From: Planktothrix sp. FACHB-1365
GTDB taxonomy: Bacteria > Cyanobacteriota > Cyanobacteriia > Cyanobacteriales > Microcoleaceae
DNA length: 64,000 nt
Assembly (NCBI RefSeq): GCF_014697575.1
Contig: NZ_JACJSC010000003.1
Coordinates: 1-64,000 of the forward strand
Reading direction: 5' to 3'
The stretch's first letter is position 1; each line of letters begins with the position of its first letter. Made by a program: the position numbers and the translations under genes. The notes below the pieces were generated by a model. It searched no databases. It saw nothing but the letters and a program-made list of their open reading frames with translations, and was not told where the DNA came from. Positions 18,012 to 27,368 of this stretch are shown one piece after another.

Positions 18012-19238
18012 ATGATTAAAATTTTGCATCTTTCGGATATTCATTTAGGGAGTAGTTTTTCCCATGGTCGAATTAATCCTGAAACGGGGTTAAATAGCAG
18101 ATTAGAGGATTTTATCGCTACCTTGGGACGTTGTATTGATCGAGCGATCGCAGAACCCGTTGATTTAGTTTTATTTGGGGGAGATGCCTTTCCTGATGCC
18201 ACCCCTGCTCCTTATGTTAAACAAGCTTTTGCGGCTCAATTTCGGCGGTTAGTAGATGCAGAAATTCCCACGGTTTTATTAGTGGGAAATCATGATCAAC
18301 ATTCCCAAGGACAAGGGGGAGCCAGTTTAGGAATTTATCGCACCTTAGGGGTTCCCGGATTTGTTGTGGGGGATAGCTTAGAAACCCATACCATTCAAAC
18401 CCGAAATGGAGCCATTCAAATTATTACTTTACCTTGGTTAACCCGCTCAACATTATTAACTCGCCCTGAAACCGAAAAACTGTCTTTAGAAGCCGTTAAT
18501 CAACTGTTAATTGACCGTTTAACCGTTGTTTTAGAAGGAGAAATTCGGAGTTTAAATCCAGAATTACCCACAATTTTATTAGGACATTTAATGGTTGAGA
18601 GAGCGAATTTAGGAGCCGAAAGATTTTTAGCCGTTGGTAAAGGATTTAATATCCCGCTTTCCCTCTTAACTCGCTCTTGTTTTGAATATGTCGCCCTAGG
18701 TCATGTCCATAAACATCAAAATCTTAACCGCACCAATGATCCACCTGTTATTTATCCTGGAAGTATTGAACGGGTTGATTTTAGCGAAGAAAAAGAAGAG
18801 AAAGGATTTGTATTAATTGAACTCGAAAAAGGGAAAGTTAAATGGGAGTTTTGTGCTTTACCCGCTCGTGCTTTTTGTACGATTAAAGTTGATCTATCTA
18901 AAAGCGATGATCCTCAACAAATGGTAATAAAAGCCATTCAAAAACATAAAATTGAAGCAGCTGTTGTGCGTTTAATTTATCAACTGCGTTCAGAGCAATT
19001 GGATTTAATTAATACCGCCGAATTACATGATCTTTTAAGGAGTGCCCATACCTATACTATTCAACCGGAATTAGTCAGTCAGTTAGCTCGACCCCGTTTA
19101 CCGCAATTAGGAACACAAGGGAGTAGTCTGGAACCGTTAGATGCTTTAAAAACCTATTTAACCAGTCGAGAAGATTTGCAAGGATTTCAATCTGAAATGA
19201 TGGAAGCTGCTCAACTGTTGTTAGCGGGAGAAAAATAG
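18012..19238 (+). CDS. SbcD/Mre11-like metallophosphoesterase (DNA exonuclease subunit)
   Basis: 408 residues with the calcineurin-like nuclease motifs in order: LSDIHLG (DxH), LFGGDAF (GD), LLVGNHDQH (GNHD), LLGHLMV and ALGHVHKH (GHxH). After residue 270 comes a C-terminal cap region. SbcD pairs with the SMC-like ATPase SbcC to cut hairpin and end-blocked DNA. No sbcC lies beside it; separation of the two genes is common in cyanobacteria. It converges on the neighbouring minus-strand gene with a 2-bp gap between stop codons. Confidence 0.85.
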   Translation: MIKILHLSDIHLGSSFSHGRINPETGLNSRLEDFIATLGRCIDRAIAEPVDLVLFGGDAFPDATPAPYVKQAFAAQFRRLVDAEIPTVLLVGNHDQHSQGQGGASLGIYRTLGVPGFVVGDSLETHTIQTRNGAIQIITLPWLTRSTLLTRPETEKLSLEAVNQLLIDRLTVVLEGEIRSLNPELPTILLGHLMVERANLGAERFLAVGKGFNIPLSLLTRSCFEYVALGHVHKHQNLNRTNDPPVIYPGSIERVDFSEEKEEKGFVLIELEKGKVKWEFCALPARAFCTIKVDLSKSDDPQQMVIKAIQKHKIEAAVVRLIYQLRSEQLDLINTAELHDLLRSAHTYTIQPELVSQLARPRLPQLGTQGSSLEPLDALKTYLTSREDLQGFQSEMMEAAQLLLAGEK

Positions 19239-19240
19239 AA

Positions 19241-20539
19241 TCAAGATTCAGGGGGAGAATTATGATTCCGTTGTTGCAACGTCCGTTCAATTAAGCCAAT
19301 TAAATGCTGCGGATTTGACTCTGAACTAGGATTCTCTTCTGGGGTGAGGGCTAATTTTTCGATTTTAGAAATCAAAGAAGGAATCAACTCAGGACTCATA
19401 TTTTTAGCTTGTTCTACAATTAAAATAATTAAATTCGGATCATAATTATCAATCAGTCTCTCTAATTCCTTAACAACCAATTCTGCCCGTTCTAACTTTG
19501 AGAGAATAGAACGAGCAATCTCAGCGTCATTTTCAGCAATATCTTGAAGTTTTTGAGAATGAAATCTAAAATGATTTGCTACTTTATTCATCTGCTGATT
19601 GACATTTAAAATTTGATTGAGCAGTTGATTGATTTCTAAATTAATCCGACTAAATCCTTGGGAAGGAGTTTGAGATTGATGAGCAATAATAGAGGCTTGT
19701 ACTGCTAAATGACGAATTTGTTGAAGAATCTTAGCAATTAAATTACACGCCGAGTGAATAGATTCTAAATCATTAGAAATAGATTCACTAATCCTTTGAA
19801 CATGACTTGTATTAGCATGGATAGAATTTGTACTAACATAAATTGAATGAAAAGATTTGTTAGTTTCTCCAATCACTAGCTGACTTAATTGTAAAAAATC
19901 CTCATTAATCTCCGTAATTTTTTGTGCAGTTTCAAAAATTTCCTGTTGCTTAATTTTTAAAAAATCACCATAATTTTTTTTGATTACTTCTTGTTGATTT
20001 TGATAATATTTTGTATATTTTTTTAACTTTCTTTTTTCAGTTTCAATGATTTGAAAAGATTGTTCAACTTGGGATTGTTGCTGCTGAATCAAACTTTGAG
20101 CATGATTTAAGAGTTGATTTTGAGCCAACAATAAAGTTTGAATATCCAGAATCCGATAAAATTGATTATCAAAAATAACAACAATCGGCTCATAAATTAA
20201 TTCTTTAGAGCGATTCAAGGCACTATTGACAGCATCTCCAATTTTACAATTTTGATCCAGCAACAAGGCGGGAATCCTCAGATAATCGAGCAGCATTTGA
20301 ATCGGTTGATTGAAATACAAATTTTCTCGCTGGGTAGTATTCACTTGTTCTCGAAACTTCGCCCGTGAAATCATTCCCAAGAAGTGGCGGTTATCCATAA
20401 TAATCACGCCCGGTAAATCGGGGTTTTGGGCAAACTTCTTAGCCACACTCTGGCCTAAAGTGCTAGAACTGACGGTAAAGTCATAAGAAAGGACAGAAGC
20501 TAAGGTAGAATCAAAAGTGATGGGAGATTGGCTGCTCAT
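19241..20539 (-). CDS. CBS-domain protein with chemoreceptor-like coiled coil
   Basis: 432 residues. The N-terminal 140 residues look like a CBS pair (LPGVIIMDNRHFLGMISRAKF and EPIVVIFDNQFYRILDIQ). Then follow two long coiled-coil stretches; the second contains RHLAVQASIIAHQSQTPSQG, which recalls the signalling tip of methyl-accepting chemotaxis proteins, where glutamates or glutamines flank an AALNAAIEAARAGE-type turn. No membrane segment is present, so it would be cytoplasmic. It may feed a CheA/CheW-type pathway, but that is inference. It is divergent from the hybrid histidine kinase at 20711. Confidence 0.6.
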   Translation of the reverse strand: MSSQSPITFDSTLASVLSYDFTVSSSTLGQSVAKKFAQNPDLPGVIIMDNRHFLGMISRAKFREQVNTTQRENLYFNQPIQMLLDYLRIPALLLDQNCKIGDAVNSALNRSKELIYEPIVVIFDNQFYRILDIQTLLLAQNQLLNHAQSLIQQQQSQVEQSFQIIETEKRKLKKYTKYYQNQQEVIKKNYGDFLKIKQQEIFETAQKITEINEDFLQLSQLVIGETNKSFHSIYVSTNSIHANTSHVQRISESISNDLESIHSACNLIAKILQQIRHLAVQASIIAHQSQTPSQGFSRINLEINQLLNQILNVNQQMNKVANHFRFHSQKLQDIAENDAEIARSILSKLERAELVVKELERLIDNYDPNLIILIVEQAKNMSPELIPSLISKIEKLALTPEENPSSESNPQHLIGLIERTLQQRNHNSPPES

Positions 20540-20710
20540 TCATTTTGGCGGTTCAACGCAAACAGGGTTTCTTCCAAGATCATACTGATGAGGTAAGACT
20601 GTTCTGTCCATCTTAGAACCGTAAACTCACAAATAGCTACAAAAATGGCTACAACCTTTTTGTTTTTTCTTCCTCCCCCCTATTCTTTAGAGTGACGGTT
20701 ATATAAGCCT

Positions 20711-22591
20711 GTGGACGATGCCTTATACCAGCAGCTTCAACAAGAACGACTTCTGAATCAAGTCACGACTCAGATTCGTCAGAGCTTGGATTTATCGGTG
20801 ATTTTGTCAACTGCGGTTAAACAGTTGCGACAATTTTTATCGGTTGATCGGTTGCTCATTTATCAATTTGAGCTAGAATACCTGTCAACGGTAGAAGCCC
20901 CTGAATTAGACGGGGGAGGAGAACGAACCTTAGAACAATCATCCCAGTTCTTGGGTAAAAATGTCCCAGGATATGCCTGTGGAAAAGTGACCTATGAAGA
21001 TCGCTCTTCTCAGGAGATTCTTTCCGTTTTAAATTTATCAGAAGATCAGCATTGTTTTAAACAAGAGTGTAGTTTTTTAGATAAATATCGTCAAGGTTTT
21101 ATTAAATCCGTTTCTAATGTAGAACATGACTATGCTCACACTCCCTGTTTTATTGAATTTTTAAAACAATTTCAAGTTCAATCTCTCATCATTGTTCCCA
21201 TTGTGGTTCAAGACAACCTTTGGGGTTTATTAATTGCTCATCAATGTCTCAAACCCCGCCAGTGGAAAACAATGGAAAAACGATTTTTAAAAAAAATTAC
21301 CCAACATTTATCCATTGCGATTCACCAAGCCCAACTCTACGCCCAACTTCAACAACAAAAACAAACCCTAGAACAACGAGTCCGAGAACGAACACAAGCC
21401 CTGCATGATGCTTTATTAGGAGCACAATCTGCCAACCGAGCGAAAAGCCAATTTTTAGCCACCATGAGTCATGAATTACGCACCCCCTTAACTTGCGTGA
21501 TTGGCATTTCAGAAACATTATTACGCTACTCTGGAGAACAACAAGCCAATCAAAAAATGCCCCTTGATAAGCAGCAACGGTATTTAAAAACAATTCATGA
21601 TAGTGGCGAAAAGTTACTGGGACTGATTAATGATATTTTAGATTTATCCGAAGTAGAAGCCGGAAAAACTGTCCTCCAGATTAGTGAATTTTCTTGGTCT
21701 AAATTAGTCCATCAAAGTCTAAATTCTTTTCAAGAAAAAGCTCAAAATCATCAGATCAATCTCACCAGTGATGTTAAAATAAAACCACACCAAAACCGAT
21801 TTACAGGAGATCAGGAACGGATTCGGAAAATTATCTTTAATTTATTAGAAAATGCCATCAAATTTACCCCGGATGGCGGTCGAGTTACCTTGAAACTTAA
21901 GGTGGACAATAATATCGCTATTTTGCAAATTGAAGACACGGGAATTGGAATTCCTGATGATAAAATGCCCTTATTATTTGAAAAATTTCAGCAGTTAAAT
22001 TCCGCTTATGACCGTCAGTATGAAGGGACAGGGTTAGGATTAGCCTTAACAAAACAATTAGTAGAATTACATGGAGGTGTGATTCATGTTCAATCAACCA
22101 CTGGAGTAGGTTCTATCTTTACCGTACACTTACCTGCTTTACCTTTAATGTCTCAAAAACCTCAAGGTGAAATTACGGAATCTCCGTTTAAAACTTCTCT
22201 GCCTTCAGTGTATCTTAATTCTCCTCGTCGCAAGTGTGTTTTAATTGAACGGGATGAAGAAACCGCCACTTTAATTTGTGATTTATTAACCGCCTCTGGA
22301 TATCAAGTGGTTTGGTTAATGGAAGGATTTACCGCCGTTAAACAAATTGAACTGTTACAACCAGATGCTATCATTATTGACCTGAATTTACCGGGACAAT
22401 TCAGCCATGAAATTCTCAATCAACTTCATCATCAACCCCAAACCCAAAAAATTAAAATTTTAGCCTTAACCTATGAAAGCTGCTTTCTTGAGTCCAAAGT
22501 TAACCTATCCTTTGAATATTATGATTGTTTAGTTAAACCGATTCAACCTGACGAATTACTCAATAAAATGATAGCCTTAAAAATGAATTAA
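20711..22591 (+). CDS. Hybrid histidine kinase: GAF - HisKA - HATPase - receiver
   Basis: 626 residues from GTG at 20711. A cyanobacteriochrome-like GAF domain spans about residues 15-205, with FQVQSLIIVPIVVQDNLWGLLIAHQC and a cysteine (C146, HTPCFIEF) where bilin-binding members carry their Cys-His pair. A coiled linker leads to HisKA with the phospho-acceptor His254 (TMSHELRTPL) and then an ATPase with NLLENAIKFTPDGG, DTGIGIPDD and GTGLGLALTK. The C-terminal receiver domain (about 505-626) has its phospho-acceptor in AIIIDLNLPG and the conserved Lys in LVKPI. No membrane segment is visible, so it is cytoplasmic. No dedicated response regulator with DNA-binding domain is adjacent. Confidence 0.9.
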   Translation: MDDALYQQLQQERLLNQVTTQIRQSLDLSVILSTAVKQLRQFLSVDRLLIYQFELEYLSTVEAPELDGGGERTLEQSSQFLGKNVPGYACGKVTYEDRSSQEILSVLNLSEDQHCFKQECSFLDKYRQGFIKSVSNVEHDYAHTPCFIEFLKQFQVQSLIIVPIVVQDNLWGLLIAHQCLKPRQWKTMEKRFLKKITQHLSIAIHQAQLYAQLQQQKQTLEQRVRERTQALHDALLGAQSANRAKSQFLATMSHELRTPLTCVIGISETLLRYSGEQQANQKMPLDKQQRYLKTIHDSGEKLLGLINDILDLSEVEAGKTVLQISEFSWSKLVHQSLNSFQEKAQNHQINLTSDVKIKPHQNRFTGDQERIRKIIFNLLENAIKFTPDGGRVTLKLKVDNNIAILQIEDTGIGIPDDKMPLLFEKFQQLNSAYDRQYEGTGLGLALTKQLVELHGGVIHVQSTTGVGSIFTVHLPALPLMSQKPQGEITESPFKTSLPSVYLNSPRRKCVLIERDEETATLICDLLTASGYQVVWLMEGFTAVKQIELLQPDAIIIDLNLPGQFSHEILNQLHHQPQTQKIKILALTYESCFLESKVNLSFEYYDCLVKPIQPDELLNKMIALKMN

Positions 22592-22630
22592 ATCTTAACC
22601 CATTTTACCCTTTACTGTTCACCTTTAACC

Positions 22631-23314
22631 ATGAAATCAGAAATTTTGTTACCCTTAAAACAGGGATTAATTGTATCCTGTCAAGCGCCTGTTGATTCCC
22701 CTTTGCATCATCCGATTGTGATTTCAGCCATGGCGAAAGCAGCCATTAATCGAGGTGCTGTGGGGGTGAGAATTGATACCCCCACTCATATTGAAGCTGT
22801 CCGTCAACAGGTTTCTCAACCGATAATCGGCTTATGGAAACAACAAATTCCAGGGTTTGAAGTGTATATTACCCCTCGATTTGAAGATGCTGTCGCCGTT
22901 GCTAAATCTGGGGCTGATATTATTGCCATTGATGCGACATTGCGAGAACGTCCCCAAGGAGAAACTGTTCGGAATTTAATTCCTAAAATCCATCAAGAAT
23001 TAGGGAAATTAGTGATGGCGGATGTGGATAGTTTAGAAGCCGCTAAAATCGCCGCAGACGCAGGTGCAGATTGTGTTGGAACAACATTATATGGTTATAC
23101 CCAAGCCACCCAACATCAATCACCTCCCAGCTTTGAATTATTAACTCAAATGGTCAATCAGTTACAAGTTCCGGTGATTTGTGAAGGGGGAATTTCTTCC
23201 CCAGAAATGGCGAAACAAGCCTTAGATTTAGGTGCTTATGCCGTCGTTGTTGGGGGCGCTATTACCGGAATTGATCTGTTAGTTCAAGCGTATCAAAAAG
23301 CGGTTTCTGCATAA
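22631..23314 (+). CDS. nanE: Putative N-acetylmannosamine-6-phosphate 2-epimerase
   Basis: 227 residues in a TIM-barrel pattern. Family phrases are GLIVSCQAPVDSPLHHP, AKAAINRGAVGVRIDTP, IIGLWKQQIPGFEVYITP, ADIIAIDATLRERP, VMADVDSLEAAKIAADAGADCVGTT and VICEGGISSPEMAKQALDLGA. NanE interconverts ManNAc-6-P and GlcNAc-6-P in amino-sugar metabolism. It lies 39 bp behind the histidine kinase on the same strand, probably by chance. No sialic-acid catabolic genes are near, so in this organism it may serve cell-wall or exopolysaccharide amino-sugar recycling. Confidence 0.9.
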   Translation: MKSEILLPLKQGLIVSCQAPVDSPLHHPIVISAMAKAAINRGAVGVRIDTPTHIEAVRQQVSQPIIGLWKQQIPGFEVYITPRFEDAVAVAKSGADIIAIDATLRERPQGETVRNLIPKIHQELGKLVMADVDSLEAAKIAADAGADCVGTTLYGYTQATQHQSPPSFELLTQMVNQLQVPVICEGGISSPEMAKQALDLGAYAVVVGGAITGIDLLVQAYQKAVSA

Positions 23315-23353
23315 GGGAATCGGGAATAGGAAAAGGGGAATAGAGCCAACAAT

Positions 23354-24364
23354 TTATTGTATGGGGTGAGAATGATCTAAAAATCGTTGATCTAATTTAG
23401 CCAATAATGCTCCTAGGGTTTCAGCGATAATACTGACTAATCGATAAAAAGCGATGACACTTAATAAAATCGGGGCTGAAAATTGGTGACTCAATAAGGC
23501 TAAAGCCGTTGCTTCAAAAACCCCTAATCCTCCCGGTGCGCCGGGAATTAATAACCCTAATAACCAAGAAAAACTATAAGCTCCCAATAACAACGAAATT
23601 TGATTAAAATGTACGCTCTGGAAAGCTAATAAAACAAACATAAACCCCGACCATCTTAATAAAATAAACCCCACTTCTCCCAACAAAGGTCTGAAGGGGT
23701 AATGGTCTAATTGACAAGAGGGTTGTTCAGGAAATTCAGAAAGTTTATTTTTAAATTTTGACTTTTCTAAAAATCTCAGAATCGGGTTTAAAATAATAGG
23801 ATGAATCCCAATACCCAGAGCAATTAAAGCTAGAATTTGTAAGATCCAATAGGGACTACGATAGCTAACTAAAGCCACTCCTAATGCTGCCGTTGCCATC
23901 ATTAAGGGTTCTAATAATACACTTAAAGCAGCAGCTTCTAGGGCAATACCAGAATCCTTCATTGCCACAATTCGCCCATAAAAATGCCAAATATTCCCCG
24001 GCAAATATTTAGCAATATTAGTAATTAAATAAAGTTGTAATCCCCAACGAGGTCTAACAGGTTGCTTAAACTCTTTGACAATTCCTAACCACACCCAAGC
24101 TGACCAAGTATGAGCAAAAAGCGTTACCACAAGAGCTACGGCAAGATACATCCAGCCTGTTGAGGTAATCTCAATTTCTGAAATTTCTTGCCAATACTTT
24201 CTAAAATTTGCAGCCAAGAAAAATAAGGTTCCGCCTACAATCATCCATTTTAAATACGGCTTAACAAAACCGAGGATGATTTTTATCGGCTTGAGGAAAC
24301 CACCGGAGGTTTGAAGTTCTCCATCTGAGTTGGGCTGCTGAATTTTAAGTTTTGTGGGTTGCAT
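23354..24364 (-). CDS. UPF0104 / lysylphosphatidylglycerol-synthase-TM family membrane protein
   Basis: 336 residues with about eight hydrophobic helices. The family's C-terminal signature LLGLLIPGAPGGLGVFEATALALL is intact. The membrane (flippase-like) domain is present without the cytosolic tRNA-dependent transferase half of MprF, so this is the stand-alone YbhN-type form. Its substrate is unknown. Its ATG comes 1 bp after the stop codon of the NlpC/P60 gene, so the two are probably one operon, both concerned with the cell envelope. Confidence 0.85.
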   Translation of the reverse strand: MQPTKLKIQQPNSDGELQTSGGFLKPIKIILGFVKPYLKWMIVGGTLFFLAANFRKYWQEISEIEITSTGWMYLAVALVVTLFAHTWSAWVWLGIVKEFKQPVRPRWGLQLYLITNIAKYLPGNIWHFYGRIVAMKDSGIALEAAALSVLLEPLMMATAALGVALVSYRSPYWILQILALIALGIGIHPIILNPILRFLEKSKFKNKLSEFPEQPSCQLDHYPFRPLLGEVGFILLRWSGFMFVLLAFQSVHFNQISLLLGAYSFSWLLGLLIPGAPGGLGVFEATALALLSHQFSAPILLSVIAFYRLVSIIAETLGALLAKLDQRFLDHSHPIQ

Positions 24365-24365
24365 T

Positions 24366-25106
24366 TTAGAGTCCTAATGAGTGAGTTGAAGCAGTAGGTT
24401 GATAACTAGAAATGACTCGTCCTACCCCTCGCAACTGTTGAAAATAATACTGAATACAGGCATCCCCTTCTGGTAATAAGACATCTATTTTAATTCCATT
24501 TCGACCGTGTTCACGCCCCGAACTATGAATATATTGTCCTTCTGTCAGGTACAATCCAACGTGGGTGGCTTTTTGGGGCGTTCCAAAAAAGATCAAATCC
24601 CCAGGGAGAAGACTAGAAAAATCTAAAGGGTCTCGATGGAAGGTTATCGGTTGTGTAAAGGCTTCCTGTTGATACGCATCTCTGGGTATCCAAATTCCCA
24701 CCGAAGCAAATGCAGCTTGCATTAAACCCGAACAATCATAATCAGGGCCGACTGTCCCTCCCCACAGATAATAATTGGGGGTTTCCATTGCAGCTTGAGT
24801 AAACTCAATAACCTGGGGAATGGCGGCTTGAATTTCAGCTTCGGAGAAAACCGGGGCGTGATAAGGTTGAGTCGCAATCTCTAAATGGTTTTGATCACCC
24901 GTGCCTAACCAAGCCGTATAATCGTCTTCGCAGAGTTGTACTAAAATACTCATTGAACGATTAATCTGATTTTGGGGTTCAGGAAGCCAACGTAAATGAC
25001 GTCCTTTTCTCGCTTGCGTCGCTAAAGTTTTGCACTCGCTCGAATCATAGAGATCTAAATTCTCTCTACAGATATACTCAATCGAATCTGATAAACATTC
25101 AACCAT
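24366..25106 (-). CDS. NlpC/P60 cysteine peptidase with N-terminal SH3-like domain
   Basis: About 247 residues from ATG at 25106, chosen because MVECLSDSIEYICRENLDLYDS matches the start of the cyanobacterial gamma-D-glutamyl-L-diamino acid endopeptidases. A longer start at 25145 is possible. An N-terminal SH3b-like part (about residues 1-90) precedes the NlpC/P60 domain. The nucleophile lies in YDCSGLMQAAF, the catalytic His in THVGLYL, and a further conserved His in IHSSGREHG. Known relatives cut peptidoglycan peptides during wall recycling. No signal peptide is visible, as in those relatives. Confidence 0.88.
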   Translation of the reverse strand: MVECLSDSIEYICRENLDLYDSSECKTLATQARKGRHLRWLPEPQNQINRSMSILVQLCEDDYTAWLGTGDQNHLEIATQPYHAPVFSEAEIQAAIPQVIEFTQAAMETPNYYLWGGTVGPDYDCSGLMQAAFASVGIWIPRDAYQQEAFTQPITFHRDPLDFSSLLPGDLIFFGTPQKATHVGLYLTEGQYIHSSGREHGRNGIKIDVLLPEGDACIQYYFQQLRGVGRVISSYQPTASTHSLGL

Positions 25107-25178
25107 GATAGATGAGTCGATAGAAAAATACACATCCACAACCAACCATTAACCGTTAACCCTCAACCATCAACAACA

Positions 25179-26114
25179 ATGACTTTTTTCCATTTCGATG
25201 ACCAATTAGAAACCCTCGGCAAAGGCATTATAGATGCAACGCGCACACAATTTCCATCTGTAGCGGAAAATCAACTCGCCATGACCTGGTTAGTTTATGA
25301 CCCCCCCATTTCGGTCAATACCGGAGGAGCCTTAACCCCGGAAGAGTTTTGGAAATATCCTGTTCGTGGATTTCATTATCGGGGAATTGAACGAATTTAT
25401 CCCGCTAGTATTGTCAAATTGTTTTATTTATTAGCTGTTTTTGAATGGAAAGAGAAGGGGATGTTACGAACAACCCCAGAATTAGAACGGGCGACGAGAG
25501 ATATGATGATTGATTCGAGTCATGATGCCACCAGTTTAGTCGTTGATGTGTTAACGGGAACCACCAGTGGCCCCGAATTACCTACAGGGCCGTTTGAAAC
25601 GTGGAAAAGTCAACGCAATTTGGTTAACCGTTATCTGAAAACCCTGAACTGGCCGGAATTTGAATCGATTAATGTTAATCAAAAAACGTGGTGTGATGGG
25701 GCCTATGGTCGGGAACGAATTTTTTTAGGAGAATTAATGGAAAATCGCAATATGTTAACCACAAATGCAACAGCAAGATTATTGCATAGTATTATCGGGG
25801 GTGTTGCGGTTTCTTCTATGGCTTCGGGTCTGATGATGAAATTAATTAAACGCAGTCTTGACCCCAAAGAGTTAGCAGAAAATCCAGAAAATCAAGTTAC
25901 GGGTTTTTTGGGTGGTGGACTCCCGAAAACGGCAAAATTGTGGTCAAAAGCAGGTCATACTAGCCAAGTTCGTCATGATGCTGCTTATATTGAACTTCCT
26001 TCTGCTCGACCCTCTATATTAGTGGTATTTACAGAAGGAAAAGCTCAAAGTAAAAATCAAGAACTCTTACCTTTTATTTCCCAAAAGGTTGTAGAAGCAA
26101 TTAAAACCCTTTAA
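25179..26114 (+). CDS. Class A beta-lactamase-fold serine hydrolase
   Basis: 311 residues with the serine beta-lactamase motifs in order: SxxK as YPASIVKLFYLL (about residues 84-95), an SxN-like DSSHDATSLVV, and KTG-like WSKAGHTSQVRHDAAYIE. Members of this group in cyanobacteria are peptidoglycan-related or of unknown substrate. No signal peptide is seen, which argues against a secreted antibiotic-resistance enzyme. It diverges from the NlpC/P60 gene with a short gap, so the two may share control and both act on cell-wall fragments. Confidence 0.8.
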   Translation: MTFFHFDDQLETLGKGIIDATRTQFPSVAENQLAMTWLVYDPPISVNTGGALTPEEFWKYPVRGFHYRGIERIYPASIVKLFYLLAVFEWKEKGMLRTTPELERATRDMMIDSSHDATSLVVDVLTGTTSGPELPTGPFETWKSQRNLVNRYLKTLNWPEFESINVNQKTWCDGAYGRERIFLGELMENRNMLTTNATARLLHSIIGGVAVSSMASGLMMKLIKRSLDPKELAENPENQVTGFLGGGLPKTAKLWSKAGHTSQVRHDAAYIELPSARPSILVVFTEGKAQSKNQELLPFISQKVVEAIKTL

Positions 26115-26194
26115 AGCAACTCAGTAATCTTTTAATGTTTCTGTTGTTCCTAAATGAGCAATGGGTCATCAAACAGAGGAATTGTTAGGATGGC

Positions 26195-27112
26195 TTACTG
26201 TTGTATAAAATTTGCCTCATGTTGCCAAATAAAATCAGCAATTGCTGAATCCTCTGAAAGCAGAAACTCTTCATCTTGAGATTGAAATAGGATAGATTTT
26301 TGAATCAAAGGATGATCAATGAACCGCCTTTTTACCCGGTTTGGGATTCCATAGCCATAAACAATATGACCTTGACCTGCTAAGACAATGACCTGAAAAT
26401 CTGGGTTATTTTTAACAAAATTTGCGATCGCATCTGCCATGGTTTCATCCCATAAAATTTGAGCTTGGAAAAATCGCTCAAAATTCTCACTGTTACCGTG
26501 ATTTCCTTGATGATGTTGTTGGTAAATCTTCAATAACATTTCTCGATATTCAGAAGGATTGAGATCAATTTCCGACAAAGGCGGAATATATTGTTGTTCA
26601 GATTTTGTTAATCTTTCTAACCCTTCTCGTGCGACTTTGCGGGTGATTTCTGTGGGGGTATTAATCGCTAAAATCGGAATTTTCTGCTGTTGAGCAAATC
26701 GTACAATTTCAGCATAATTTTCCCAAGGAAACCCCCAACGTTGATGATATTGGCTTTGTTCTATTAATTGAGATTCTGTTATTTCTCCTGTTAAATATTG
26801 ATCTAAAATATTTTGATAGGGACGTTGAAACATCTCCATTGCGATCGCGATTTTAGGATTTTGTTGAAATAAAGCTTGAATTAATTGCAATTGAGCTTGA
26901 TGATCTTTAACATTATTGTGGGTTTCTCCTAAATAAATAATATCCGTTTCGGTAAGCTTTTTAATCAAATTATTACGATTATTTTGATTAAAAATTGCCG
27001 AAGATTCTGATAACGGTGTTGCCAAGCCTTGTTGAGTTAAAGTTGGAAAGCCACACCCTAATAAAACTCCCAAAGAATAACTTAAAGCAGGTTTAAATAA
27101 ACAAATTTTCAT
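26195..27112 (-). CDS. ChaN-like (DUF399) lipoprotein
   Basis: About 305 residues from ATG at 27112; a longer frame starts at 27154. The N-terminus is a lipoprotein signal with LGVLLGC. The mature part contains IIYLGETHNNVKDHQAQLQLI, IAIAMEMFQRPYQ, RWGFPWENYAEIVRFA and IVLAGQGHIVYGYGIP, the histidine-bearing motifs of the ChaN/Tiki-like fold, known from a haem-binding lipoprotein in Campylobacter. A haem or iron role is possible but unproven here. A MITE-like repeat lies directly upstream. Confidence 0.82.
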   Translation of the reverse strand: MKICLFKPALSYSLGVLLGCGFPTLTQQGLATPLSESSAIFNQNNRNNLIKKLTETDIIYLGETHNNVKDHQAQLQLIQALFQQNPKIAIAMEMFQRPYQNILDQYLTGEITESQLIEQSQYHQRWGFPWENYAEIVRFAQQQKIPILAINTPTEITRKVAREGLERLTKSEQQYIPPLSEIDLNPSEYREMLLKIYQQHHQGNHGNSENFERFFQAQILWDETMADAIANFVKNNPDFQVIVLAGQGHIVYGYGIPNRVKRRFIDHPLIQKSILFQSQDEEFLLSEDSAIADFIWQHEANFIQQ

Positions 27113-27198
27113 AACAATAGTTGAGAATAAAGAATTGGGAAAAAAGAGGGACAAAAATTTTGATTTTAGTATCAGTCTATATCCTAACTAAAGTCAGT

Positions 27199-27343
27199 GA
27201 TCCCCCCTAACCCCCCTTAAAAAAGGGGGAACAAGAGATCTAAGTCCCACTTTTTTAGTAAGAAATATCCTACTTAACCCTTCTAAAAAAGGGGATAAAG
27301 ATCCTACCAAGTCCCCGTTTTTAAGGGGGATTTAGGGGGATCT
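27199..27343. repeat. MITE-like element with C-rich terminal inverted repeats
   Basis: The left end GATCCCCCCTAACCCCCCTT (27199-27218) is the near-inverse of the right end AAGGGGGATTTAGGGGGATC (27324-27343). Internal copies of AAAAAGGGGG and CCCTTCTAAAAAAGGGG form further hairpins. This GATCCCCCTAAATCCCCCTT end is a very common dispersed repeat in cyanobacterial genomes. No ORF is inside. It sits between the ChaN-like and SOD genes. Confidence 0.8.
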
Positions 27344-27368
27344 AATCTCGGCTGTAATCAGATAAAAA

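Noticed and set aside
25107-25145. Longer start for the NlpC/P60 protein
   Set aside because: The extra 13 residues are not seen in the family pattern and would leave only 33 bp for two divergent promoters.
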